Positions 54,763 through 63,111 of a DNA stretch of 64,000 nt are shown in pieces. The notes under the pieces are model-generated. The model was not told where the DNA came from. It did no database searches and saw only the letters and a program-made list of their open reading frames with translations. How positions within the stretch are numbered: the first letter of the stretch is position 1; every line of letters begins with the position of its first letter. A program made the translations under genes and the position numbers. The DNA comes from Dictyoglomus turgidum DSM 6724 (GTDB taxonomy: Bacteria > Dictyoglomota > Dictyoglomia > Dictyoglomales > Dictyoglomaceae): the NCBI RefSeq assembly GCF_000021645.1, contig NC_011661.1, positions 1,768,723-1,832,722 of the forward strand. The letters run 5' to 3'.

Positions 54763-55948
54763 TTTTACCTCCCTTCAAGGCATAGAGATAGTTTTGAAGC
54801 CCAAAAAGCTTTATAAAGCCAACAGCAGATTCTGTTGAGAAAGTGCTACCTTTATCATAAGTAGCAAGACTATGGTCATACAAGGAGTAAGGGGAGTCCC
54901 TACCAACTATTGAAAAACTCCAAGGAATAAGTTTTATTTTCACCTTTCCTGTTACCCTTTCTTGAGTCTTATCCATAAATGCTTGAAGAGCTTCTCGGAA
55001 AGGATCAAACCAAAGTCCATAATATACAAGCTCAGCATATTTATCCTCAAGCATCCTCTTAAAATGAGCAAGCTCTCTTGGCAAAACAAGATCTTCTAAA
55101 GCCTCATGGGCTTTTATAATAACCAAAGCAGCTGGAGCCTCATATATTTCTCTTGATTTAATCCCCACAAGCCTATTTTCTATATGATCAATTCTTCCAA
55201 TACCGTAACTTCCTGCAATTTTATTCAGCTCTTCTATAAGCCCCACAAGATCCTTCTCAACACCGTTTAACTTTACTGGAATACCCTTCTCAAAGGTTAT
55301 CTCAATATAGGATGGCTCTTTATTCTCCAATTTTGTCCATAAATAAATATCCTCGGGGGGTTCTTGCCAAGGATCCTCTAAAATACCCCCTTCTATGCTC
55401 CTACCCCATAAATTCTCATCAATACTATAAGGATTTTTTCGAGAAACCGGAATAGGAATATTATTCTCTATGGCATATTCAATCTCCTCTTCTCTCGAAA
55501 AATTCCACTCCCTCACAGGAGCAATAATCTCTAGATCAGGAGCAAGGGCTTTGACTCCTAAATCAATTCTTACCTGATCATTTCCCTTACCTGTACATCC
55601 GTGAGCTACATATTTTGCACCATTTTCTTTAGCTACCTTCACCAAATATTTTGCAATCAAAGGTCTGGATAAAGCAGTAGCAAGAGGGTAGACCCTCTCA
55701 TACATGGCATTAGATTTTATAGCAGGAATAATGTAATCTTTTATAAACTCCTCTCTTAAATCCAACACATAAGCTTTTTCAACCCCCAAATTTTCTGCCT
55801 TATTTTTTATCTCGTTAAGATCTATACCCTGACCTATATCTACCGTTAAGGTTATCACATCAAGTGAATATTTTTGCATGAGCCACTTTATTGCCACAGA
55901 AGTATCTAAACCACCAGAATAGGCTAATACTACTTTTTCTCTTTCCAC
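54755..55948 (-). CDS. argG: Argininosuccinate synthase
   Basis: 397 residues; joins citrulline and aspartate with ATP. N-terminal ATP-pyrophosphatase loop [31 protein letters not shown], and [21 protein letters not shown] precedes ATG. First gene of the argG-argC-argJ-argD-carA-carB-argH operon. argB, whose kinase step lies between ArgJ and ArgC in the pathway, is missing from the cluster. Confidence 0.96.
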
Positions 55949-55978
55949 TTTACGTTACCTCCTTTTAAATTTTGAAAA

Positions 55979-55987
55979 ATTATACCA
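55979..55987 (-). promoter_or_regulatory. Extended -10 promoter of the arginine operon
   Basis: TGGTATAAT on the minus strand; -35 is weak (TGTGTA at 17 bp). Leader of about 25 nt to argG. No convincing ARG box. Confidence 0.6.
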
Positions 55988-56032
55988 TAAAATTGCATAT
56001 TTACACAGAGATTAAAAAAAATTTAACAAATA

Positions 56033-56062
56033 TTGTCCAAAAAAAGTTTCGTATAGTATACT
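56033..56062 (+). promoter_or_regulatory. Promoter of the FHA gene
   Basis: TTGTCC (56033-56038), 18-bp spacer, TATACT (56057-56062), about 33 nt before the FHA start. Confidence 0.55.
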
Positions 56063-56100
56063 TTAGAAAGTTTTCAAAAATAAGGGAAGGAGGAATTCCT

Positions 56101-56562
56101 ATGAGTATTACTTTATACATACTGTTGATCCTTTTTATCATTCTCTTAGCTATAGATATAATCTTGAGATTAAGAAAAGAGAAAAAACCTCAATTTCACA
56201 AATTAGAGAAAGGCGAAGAAATAATAGGCACTTCCAATACCATGAAGCTTGATGCCTCTTTACTTCCTATAAATTGGGCATATCTAATAGTAAAACACGG
56301 AGAAAATAGAGGGAAAGATTTTAAAATTGTAAAAGACGAAACTACCATAGGAAGAGAGCAGGAAAATGATATTGTTATCCCTAATCCTACAGTTTCCAGA
56401 TTTCATGCCAAAATAATTCGTAGTGAAGACAAATATTTCATAGAAGATTTAGGAAGCGCCAATGGAACCATGGTAAATGGTATTAAAGTAACAAAAGAAT
56501 TACTTCATGATGGAGATATTGTTCAATTAGGAGATGTGGTTTTAGTATTTAAGTGTTTATAA
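56101..56562 (+). CDS. Membrane-anchored FHA-domain protein
   Basis: 153 residues. An upstream in-frame extension to 55972 exists, but AAGGAGGAATTCCT precedes ATG at 56101, which starts a membrane anchor (residues 4-22). After a linker, residues about 60-153 form an FHA domain with G84-R85, S99, H102 and N121/T123, the phosphothreonine-binding set. It should bind a phosphorylated partner at the membrane face. Its stop lies 2 bp from the convergent CHASE2 kinase gene, the likely partner (inference). Confidence 0.9.
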   Translation: MSITLYILLILFIILLAIDIILRLRKEKKPQFHKLEKGEEIIGTSNTMKLDASLLPINWAYLIVKHGENRGKDFKIVKDETTIGREQENDIVIPNPTVSRFHAKIIRSEDKYFIEDLGSANGTMVNGIKVTKELLHDGDIVQLGDVVLVFKCL

Positions 56563-56563
56563 T

Positions 56564-58564
56564 TCAATAACTCTCTTTGTCATTATCCCTCTTAATTATA
56601 GTATCAGATGATAAAATATTCTTCCTATCATAAGGATGAAGAGGGTATCCTCTTTTTAAATCCTCAAGAAGCTCTTCTAGAGTCTGATATCTAAATTCAG
56701 GAAATCTCGCGGTCATCTTTTCAATAATTTTCGCTATTCCTTCAGGAACCTCAGGATTTATAGTTCTTACATCAGGTAAATCTTCTTGATATCTTTTCAG
56801 CATAAGAGAAATGGTAGTTTCTTCGGAATATGGAAGAATTCCTGTCAACATCTCATAAAAAACAATCCCAAGAGAAAATATATCCGACCTTACATCTACT
56901 TTTTTACCCTCTAACTGCTCTGGAGAGGCATACTGTGGAGTACCCATAAACATACCTGTTTGGGTTAATGTAGAAAGCCCTCCAATTCGAGCTATCCCAA
57001 AGTCCATAAGCTTTACTTTTCCATCTTTTGTAATCATAATATTCTGGGGTTTTATATCCCTATGTACTATATTTTTTGAATTAGCATAAGAAAGAGCTTC
57101 GGCTACTTTTTTAACAATCTCAACCGCCATAGAAACAGGAATTCTCTTCCTCTCTTCTATAATCTTCTTCAAATCCTTACCATTAACAAACTCCATAACC
57201 ATAAAGACATAATCATTTTCTTTGCCATGATCCAAAATTTTCACAATATAAGGATGATCAAGAACCTTGCAGATCTCTATCTCTCTATAAAATCTCTCTA
57301 ATACCTCCTTATCTTCAGCATATTGAGGATGAAGAATTTTTATAGCAACTTCTTTCTCTGTTTTCCTATCTAAAGCAAGATAAACTGATGCCATTCCGCC
57401 TGATCCAAGCTTCTTAAGTATTTTATACCTCCTCTTTATTACTACACCTTCTAATCTTTCCTTGGGTATTAAATTCAAATAAATTACATTTCCTAAAAAT
57501 GAAAAGATCAGACCTACAGAAGGCGAAACTAAAGGAAGTAAAACTTTATTTATAAAAGCCTGATAAGAGAACATAAAGTAGAGGAAAATAAACAAAAAAG
57601 TTAAGAAAAGATTCAGTATAATTCTCCTTCCAAAAAGAACTCCTGGCAAAAATACTGCAAGAAAATTTATAATGAAAACAAATCCCGGAAAAATTGGGAC
57701 AAAAAAGTCATGCATAAACAAATTATCAATTATATTTGCATGAATTTCCACTCCAGACATATAGGAATAATTTACTCCTAATCTTGAGGTGAATCCCGAA
57801 AAGGGATGCAAGAAAAGATCTTTTAATACAGGGCTTACAGCACCTATTAGAACTATCTTGTTCTTAAAAGTATTTTTTGGAAAATTTCCTCTCAAAACAT
57901 CAATATAAGAATAAATTTTGTAAGTTCCCTCTCCTCCCCTAAAGTTAATATAGAAATCCGAAGGTAATTTCAAGACAAGAGATGATAAGTCTTGTTTACT
58001 TATAAATTTATAAGCCACAAGAGAAAGAGAGTAATATTTTATTGAGCCAGAATTTTCATAAATTTTTACCCTTCTTACCTTGTTATCCTCATCAATATAT
58101 AAATTACTATAGCCACTGCCAAGAGCAGAACTTTTTAGGATACCAACAGGCTCCTTTAAAGACATCACATTAATTTTTAATCTCTTATCAAAATAACTTT
58201 GAAGATATCCAGAAAGAATAACATTACCAGATAGTTTTACTTTTTCAGCTAAGAATACGTCGGAGGGAGTAACAGTATCAAAAAGAATATCAAAAACAAC
58301 AAGTTTAGGACTCTCTCTTTTTAATACATCAAGAAGCTTACCATGAATACTCCTATTCCAGGGCCAATTACCAAGTTCCAAAATAGAATTATCGTCAATG
58401 CCTACTATAACTATATCTTTATAGGGAGCAATTTCTCCTCTTAAATGAAATCTAAGATCTATTGTTTGCTTCTCCCATACCTTAAAAAAATTAAGGTTAG
58501 ATAAGATAAGAAGCAATACAAAAAAGATAAAAAGAAGCCCAAACTTTATTAATATTCTTTTCAT
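56564..58564 (-). CDS. CHASE2-domain Ser/Thr protein kinase
   Basis: 666 residues. One N-terminal membrane helix (8-24), an outside CHASE2 sensor (about 30-285), three membrane helices (289-310, 315-333, 340-363), then a cytoplasmic PknB-like kinase. Kinase marks: GSGGMASVYLALDR glycine loop (387-400), K409, E430, HRD 501-503 (HRDIKPQN), DFG 521-523, and GTPQYASPEQ (541-550). All catalytic residues are present, so it should be active. GAGGGG precedes ATG. The signal sensed by CHASE2 is unknown. No phosphatase gene is adjacent. Confidence 0.93.
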   Translation of the reverse strand: MKRILIKFGLLFIFFVLLLILSNLNFFKVWEKQTIDLRFHLRGEIAPYKDIVIVGIDDNSILELGNWPWNRSIHGKLLDVLKRESPKLVVFDILFDTVTPSDVFLAEKVKLSGNVILSGYLQSYFDKRLKINVMSLKEPVGILKSSALGSGYSNLYIDEDNKVRRVKIYENSGSIKYYSLSLVAYKFISKQDLSSLVLKLPSDFYINFRGGEGTYKIYSYIDVLRGNFPKNTFKNKIVLIGAVSPVLKDLFLHPFSGFTSRLGVNYSYMSGVEIHANIIDNLFMHDFFVPIFPGFVFIINFLAVFLPGVLFGRRIILNLFLTFLFIFLYFMFSYQAFINKVLLPLVSPSVGLIFSFLGNVIYLNLIPKERLEGVVIKRRYKILKKLGSGGMASVYLALDRKTEKEVAIKILHPQYAEDKEVLERFYREIEICKVLDHPYIVKILDHGKENDYVFMVMEFVNGKDLKKIIEERKRIPVSMAVEIVKKVAEALSYANSKNIVHRDIKPQNIMITKDGKVKLMDFGIARIGGLSTLTQTGMFMGTPQYASPEQLEGKKVDVRSDIFSLGIVFYEMLTGILPYSEETTISLMLKRYQEDLPDVRTINPEVPEGIAKIIEKMTARFPEFRYQTLEELLEDLKRGYPLHPYDRKNILSSDTIIKRDNDKESY

Positions 58565-58594
58565 ATCCCCTCGTACTTATTTTACTATAAAATT

Positions 58595-59524
58595 TTATAC
58601 CAATAAAGCCATAATTGCCTTCTGTACATGAAGTCTATTTTCGGCCTCATCAAAAACTACCGAATTAGGTCCATCTATAACTTCATCGGTAATCTCTTCA
58701 CCCCTATGAGCAGGAAGGCAATGCATAACAATAACGTCCTCCTTAGCTAAGGAAACTAATTCCTTGTTAACTTGATAGGGAGGGAAAACCCTTTTCCTTA
58801 GCTCTTTTTCCTCTTCCTGTCCCATACTTACCCATACGTCAGTATAGATAACGTCTGCCCCTTTAACAGCCTCCTTAGGATCCTCCACTATTTCCACCTT
58901 TCCCCCATATTTTTTAGCAAGATTATTTGCTTCATCCAATATCTTTTTAGGAGGCATAAACTGAAAAGGAGAAGAACATACCACATTCATACCTAAAATT
59001 GCTCCCGCAAGAATTAGAGAATTTGCCACATTATTACCATCTCCCAGATAGACTACTTTTAGCTTCCTAAAACCCTTTTTCTCAATAATAGTAAAATAAT
59101 CAGCTATAATTTGACATGGATGTTCCAGATCAGAAAGCCCATTAATCACAGGAATAGATGAATGTTGAGCAAGTTCCACTAATGTATCATGAGAATAAAC
59201 CCTTGCCATTATTCCGTCTACGTACCTCTCCAATACCCTTGCAGTATCAGCTATAGTTTCTCCTCTTTTGAGTTGCATCTCTTGAGCATTTAAATACAAA
59301 GGATAACCCCCTAATTGATATACTCCAACCTCAAAAGAAATTCTTGTTCTTGTGGAAGGTTTTTCAAAGAATAAAGCTACTGTCTTACCCTTCAAATAAT
59401 CGTGAATCTTTTTTCCTGCATAATACTCAGATTTTAGATTTTTAGCAAGATGAAATATTTGTTCCATATCCTCCCTTGAAAGATCAAGAATAGAAAGTAA
59501 ATCTCTCCCTTTAAGATTCCCCAT
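58595..59524 (-). CDS. argF: Ornithine carbamoyltransferase
   Basis: 309 residues; carbamoyl phosphate plus ornithine gives citrulline. Carbamoyl-phosphate loop STRTR at 57-61, HPCQIIADYFT, ornithine SMG loop (DVWVSMG, about 229-235) and catalytic HCLPAHRGEE (268-277). AGGGAGG precedes ATG. It is transcribed toward the kinase gene, 30 bases upstream of the kinase start, separate from the arginine operon. Confidence 0.95.
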   Translation of the reverse strand: MGNLKGRDLLSILDLSREDMEQIFHLAKNLKSEYYAGKKIHDYLKGKTVALFFEKPSTRTRISFEVGVYQLGGYPLYLNAQEMQLKRGETIADTARVLERYVDGIMARVYSHDTLVELAQHSSIPVINGLSDLEHPCQIIADYFTIIEKKGFRKLKVVYLGDGNNVANSLILAGAILGMNVVCSSPFQFMPPKKILDEANNLAKKYGGKVEIVEDPKEAVKGADVIYTDVWVSMGQEEEKELRKRVFPPYQVNKELVSLAKEDVIVMHCLPAHRGEEITDEVIDGPNSVVFDEAENRLHVQKAIMALLV

Positions 59525-59593
59525 TAATCTTTCCTCCCTATGGAATATTTTTAATAGAAAATTATATTATACTTACCTTATAAAGCAAAATTT

Positions 59594-59601
59594 GATATCA
59601 T
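59594..59601 (+). promoter_or_regulatory. -10 element, probably leaderless, for the MFS gene
   Basis: GATATCAT within TTTGATATCAT, an extended -10 with one mismatch to TATAAT, 7 nt before ATG at 59609. No Shine-Dalgarno sequence. Confidence 0.5.
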
Positions 59602-59608
59602 ACAAGTT

Positions 59609-60871
59609 ATGAGTCTAAAAGAAAAAGACTATCGTTGGAATTTTATAGTAAACAGCATAGATAATGCCTTCTTTAATTTAGGAATGACTTTTGGGTCAAT
59701 TCAGACCCTTCTTCCCCTTTTTGCAAAACATTTAGGGGCAGGCAATTTAGAAATAGGTCTGATCCCTGCTATTGCAAACTTGGGATGGGCAATACCTGCC
59801 ATAATAGGGGCAAAATATTCTGAAAAATATAAGATAAAATTACACTTAGTGCTCAAAGTCACTATGGGAGAGAGGCTTCCTTACCTCTTCATGGCACTTA
59901 TAGCTTTTTTTGTCGCTCCTAATAACTCAACTCTTGCCCTCTATTTATCTCTTCTTATGTTGGGAATTGCTACCTTTTCCATGGGATTCCTTGGACCTCC
60001 TTGGATGAGTATGATAGGAAAAGTAATAGAGCCATCAAAAAGAGGAGTATTTTTTGCCATGGGAAATGGTCTTGGAGCAATAATGGGAGTTGGAGGAGCA
60101 GGTATTGCAAGAATAATACTCTCAAAGTATCCATTTCCCCATAATTTTGGTTATTCTTTCTTATGCGCTAGCATAGCTCTTCTTATATCCTTAGCATTCC
60201 TTGCTTTGACACGAGAATATCCTGACGATCAAGAAAACCCTGATATCCCCCTCGTAGAGTATATTAAAAGTATTAAAACTGTATTTAAATACAAGAATTT
60301 TAAAAACTATGTCATTGCAAGAATTCTAAATGCTTTTTCTGTTCCCTTCATAAGCTTTGTAGTAGTATTTGCTTCTAAGACTTTTTCCATACCCGACAAA
60401 GTAGCAGCAGATTTCACAGCAATTCTTCTTATATCCCAAGCAATTTCTTCTTTCCTTTTAGGTCCCCTTGGAGATAAATATGGTCACAAGCTTCCACTAC
60501 TTATAGGAAGAATTCTTATATTCCTTGATATTCTCATCCTTCTCTTTGCAAAAAACATATCTTATCTTTACATTGCATTCATTTTAGTTGGTTTTATAAA
60601 TAGCGCTTTCTGGGTTGGAGACTCTGCCATGGTTCTTGAAATTTCTCCTCCCCAACACAAAGAGCTCTATATTGGAGCTCTAAGTCTTATTCTCTCTCCT
60701 TTTTCCTTTGTAGCACCACTAATTGCAGGTAAAATTGCTGACGTAAAAGGCTTTCGATTTCTATTTATGACATGTCTTCTAATCAGTATAATCAATATTG
60801 TATTTTTTATATATGGAGTTAAGGATCCAAGAAAAAATGCTGAAAATATTAATAACATTAATAATAATTAG
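59609..60871 (+). CDS. MFS transporter
   Basis: 420-residue, about 12-helix major facilitator carrier (FNLGMTFGSIQTLLPLFAKHL; GPLGDKYGHKLP loop). Substrate unknown. It starts without a ribosome-binding site behind a -10-like box, divergent from argF. The next two membrane genes overlap in series, so the three may be made together. It resembles the MFS protein at 30929-32290. Confidence 0.88.
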   Translation: MSLKEKDYRWNFIVNSIDNAFFNLGMTFGSIQTLLPLFAKHLGAGNLEIGLIPAIANLGWAIPAIIGAKYSEKYKIKLHLVLKVTMGERLPYLFMALIAFFVAPNNSTLALYLSLLMLGIATFSMGFLGPPWMSMIGKVIEPSKRGVFFAMGNGLGAIMGVGGAGIARIILSKYPFPHNFGYSFLCASIALLISLAFLALTREYPDDQENPDIPLVEYIKSIKTVFKYKNFKNYVIARILNAFSVPFISFVVVFASKTFSIPDKVAADFTAILLISQAISSFLLGPLGDKYGHKLPLLIGRILIFLDILILLFAKNISYLYIAFILVGFINSAFWVGDSAMVLEISPPQHKELYIGALSLILSPFSFVAPLIAGKIADVKGFRFLFMTCLLISIINIVFFIYGVKDPRKNAENINNINNN

Positions 60872-61745
60872 CTTATTAGGCTATTTAGGCAAAAACTATC
60901 TCTTCAAAGAAGAGGACAAAGAGGTTATTTCAAAATTTGTGTACAACTTTTCTCTTCCTGCCCTGGTCTTTTATTCCATTTATACAAATCCTCCCCAAAT
61001 AAGTTCTTTTAAAGTGGCCATCACTGAATGGATAATAAGCTTCATAGTAGGCACTCTTTCAATATTTCTTGGTTTCATACTTAAACTGAGTAGGGAGACC
61101 ATAGGAAGTTTATTCCTTGTAAGTATTGGGGGAAATGTCACCTTTATGGGATATCCTATAATGGAAAAACTTTTTGGAAACCAAGGTCTAACCCTTGCTA
61201 TTCTTTATGATCAATTGGGCATGATTGTCTTTGTGTATACCATTGGAATTTTAGTAATTAGTCTGCTTGTTAAACCAGAAAAAACCACTAATAGAAGATT
61301 TTTGGGGATTGAGAGAATACTAATAAATCCTCCCCTTTGGGCTTTGATCGCAGGATTTCTCTTTCAAAAAATTAATATTCCAGATTTTATCCTTGAAAGT
61401 TTCTCTATTCTCGGAAGAGCTACAACTCCTCTTATGATGTTTCTTCTTGGCCTTTCTCTCTCTAAACCTTACAAAGACAATAAATCCATTATGGGAGTTT
61501 CTGTAGGTGTGCTTTTAAAATTAATTCTTTTTCCTCTTTTTGCTTTAATTACTGCAAAATTATTAAATCTTAGCGATATTCCTTTAAAAGTTACTGTTCT
61601 TGAATCAGCAATGCCCTCTATGCTTACCGCTCTTGTTCTTTCCCTTCAATTTAATTTAGATTATGTATTTACATCTCAGGTAATCACATACTCTACTCTT
61701 CTCTCCTTGATCACATTAAACCTATGGATAGGGGTGATAAAATGA
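60837..61745 (+). CDS. AEC-family (auxin efflux carrier-like) transporter
   Basis: 302-residue membrane protein with about ten helices, second AEC member in the window. The frame is open further upstream inside the MFS gene; MLKILITLIIISLLGYLGK from 60837 gives the normal family N-terminus and overlaps the MFS gene by 35 bp. ATG at 60813 is an alternative. The start lacks a clear ribosome-binding site, consistent with coupling. Substrate unknown, perhaps an organic acid. Confidence 0.85.
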   Translation: MLKILITLIIISLLGYLGKNYLFKEEDKEVISKFVYNFSLPALVFYSIYTNPPQISSFKVAITEWIISFIVGTLSIFLGFILKLSRETIGSLFLVSIGGNVTFMGYPIMEKLFGNQGLTLAILYDQLGMIVFVYTIGILVISLLVKPEKTTNRRFLGIERILINPPLWALIAGFLFQKINIPDFILESFSILGRATTPLMMFLLGLSLSKPYKDNKSIMGVSVGVLLKLILFPLFALITAKLLNLSDIPLKVTVLESAMPSMLTALVLSLQFNLDYVFTSQVITYSTLLSLITLNLWIGVIK

Positions 61746-63031
61746 TAGCTTTACTTAAGGTCAGTATAATTCTTGGAATCATTGTAGTTTTGTTAACTAA
61801 AAACTTTCCTCTTGCTTGGGCTCTCCTTGGTGGAAGCCTCATCATGGGAATTAGTTTTGGCATTCCCTTTAATATGATCCTTAAAGGTTTTTGGGAAGGA
61901 CTCTCAAGCTTAGATACTATCAAACTTGTGCTTATCCTGTATCTTATTGCCTTATTTGAAAACATTTTAAGAGAAAAAGATTTACTTAAAAACATGGTTT
62001 TATCTTTTAAAAAGCTTATTAATGATATTAGACTTAGATTAATCTCTATGCCTATAATTATGGGACTCCTTCCATCAGTAGGTGGAGCCCTTTTTTCCGC
62101 ACCTCTTCTTGAAGAACTTTCTAAGGAAAATAATATCGATCCAGAAAGAAAAAGTTATATAAACTACTGGTTTAGACATGTGTGGGAACCCTTTCTCCCC
62201 ATATATCCCGGAATAATATTAGCCTCCGTACTAACAGAAAGACCTTTAAACTTCTTTGTAAGAGAAGCCCTACCTTATGGGCTTGCAGTACTTGCTATTG
62301 GATTGTTTTTTGCTTTTTATAGAGCTAATTCTAATCAAGAATATAGGCAAGAAAAAGAAAATTTAGAAAATCCCAATGAGGAAATTACTGAAAATCTTGA
62401 AAACTTAGAAGAGACTCCTACAGAAGAGAAAAAAGAAGAGGAAATCAAAAATCCCCTTCCTACTTTTTTAATTTCTATTCTACCTATATTAGTGTTATTA
62501 ATTCTCGTAATCTTCCTTCACTCTGATCTTTTATACACTCTCATAGGATTAAACATTGTTCTTTTTTTAGTTTTAAAATTTGACATTAATAGAATTAAAA
62601 ATCTACTCCTTAACTCAATAAATATCCAGAATTTAATCTTAATTGTTGGAGTAATGATCTTCAAAAGAATGCTTGAAATCACTGGTGCTGTCTCGGATAT
62701 TGCTTACTCTCTTAACTATTCTTTTATACCCACTTATTTAATATTTTTTGCCCTACCCCTAATTATAGGAATCTTTACAGGGGTAACTTCAGCAACAGTA
62801 GGAATCACATTTCCCATCCTTATAAAGATGCTTCCTTATCAGGATCCTTCAAAATATATTATTCTTGCTTTTATCAGCTCTTTCTTAGGAATAATGGTAT
62901 CTCCTTTGCATTTATGTCTAATACTAACTAAGGAGTACTTTAAACCCGATTGGAAAAGCTTTTACAATTACGTATTAAAGAGTGGAGTTTTACTTGGTAT
63001 TTTTATACTTATTAAATTTTTCTTAACATAA
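61742..63031 (+). CDS. DUF401-family membrane protein
   Basis: 429 residues, about ten membrane helices, resembling DUF401/ion-transporter-like proteins (GLLPSVGGALFSAPLLEELS; TSATVGITFPIL). The frame opens at 61724, but AGGGGTGAT precedes ATG at 61742, whose ATGA overlaps the AEC stop. A strongly acidic inside or outside loop near residues 195-240 (EEITENLENLEETPTEEKKE) breaks the helices. Function unknown; the coupling suggests a partner of the AEC and MFS carriers. Confidence 0.8.
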   Translation: MIALLKVSIILGIIVVLLTKNFPLAWALLGGSLIMGISFGIPFNMILKGFWEGLSSLDTIKLVLILYLIALFENILREKDLLKNMVLSFKKLINDIRLRLISMPIIMGLLPSVGGALFSAPLLEELSKENNIDPERKSYINYWFRHVWEPFLPIYPGIILASVLTERPLNFFVREALPYGLAVLAIGLFFAFYRANSNQEYRQEKENLENPNEEITENLENLEETPTEEKKEEEIKNPLPTFLISILPILVLLILVIFLHSDLLYTLIGLNIVLFLVLKFDINRIKNLLLNSINIQNLILIVGVMIFKRMLEITGAVSDIAYSLNYSFIPTYLIFFALPLIIGIFTGVTSATVGITFPILIKMLPYQDPSKYIILAFISSFLGIMVSPLHLCLILTKEYFKPDWKSFYNYVLKSGVLLGIFILIKFFLT

Positions 63032-63067
63032 GCTTATAAGTTTTTAAGAGAATATCTACAAATAATG

Positions 63068-63076
63068 TGATAAAAT
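63068..63076 (+). promoter_or_regulatory. Extended -10 promoter of the 5'-nucleotidase gene
   Basis: TGATAAAAT in the 80-bp gap after the DUF401 gene, about 36 nt before ATG at 63112; the leader contains AAAGGGGG. Confidence 0.5.
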
Positions 63077-63111
63077 TATTCCTGTAAAAACAATGAAAGG
63101 GGGTCATTGCA

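Noticed and set aside
55993-56006. TTGCATATTTACAC, loosely like an ARG box upstream of argG
   Set aside because: Poor match to the ArgR/AhrC consensus, no paired box and no ArgR gene in the window.
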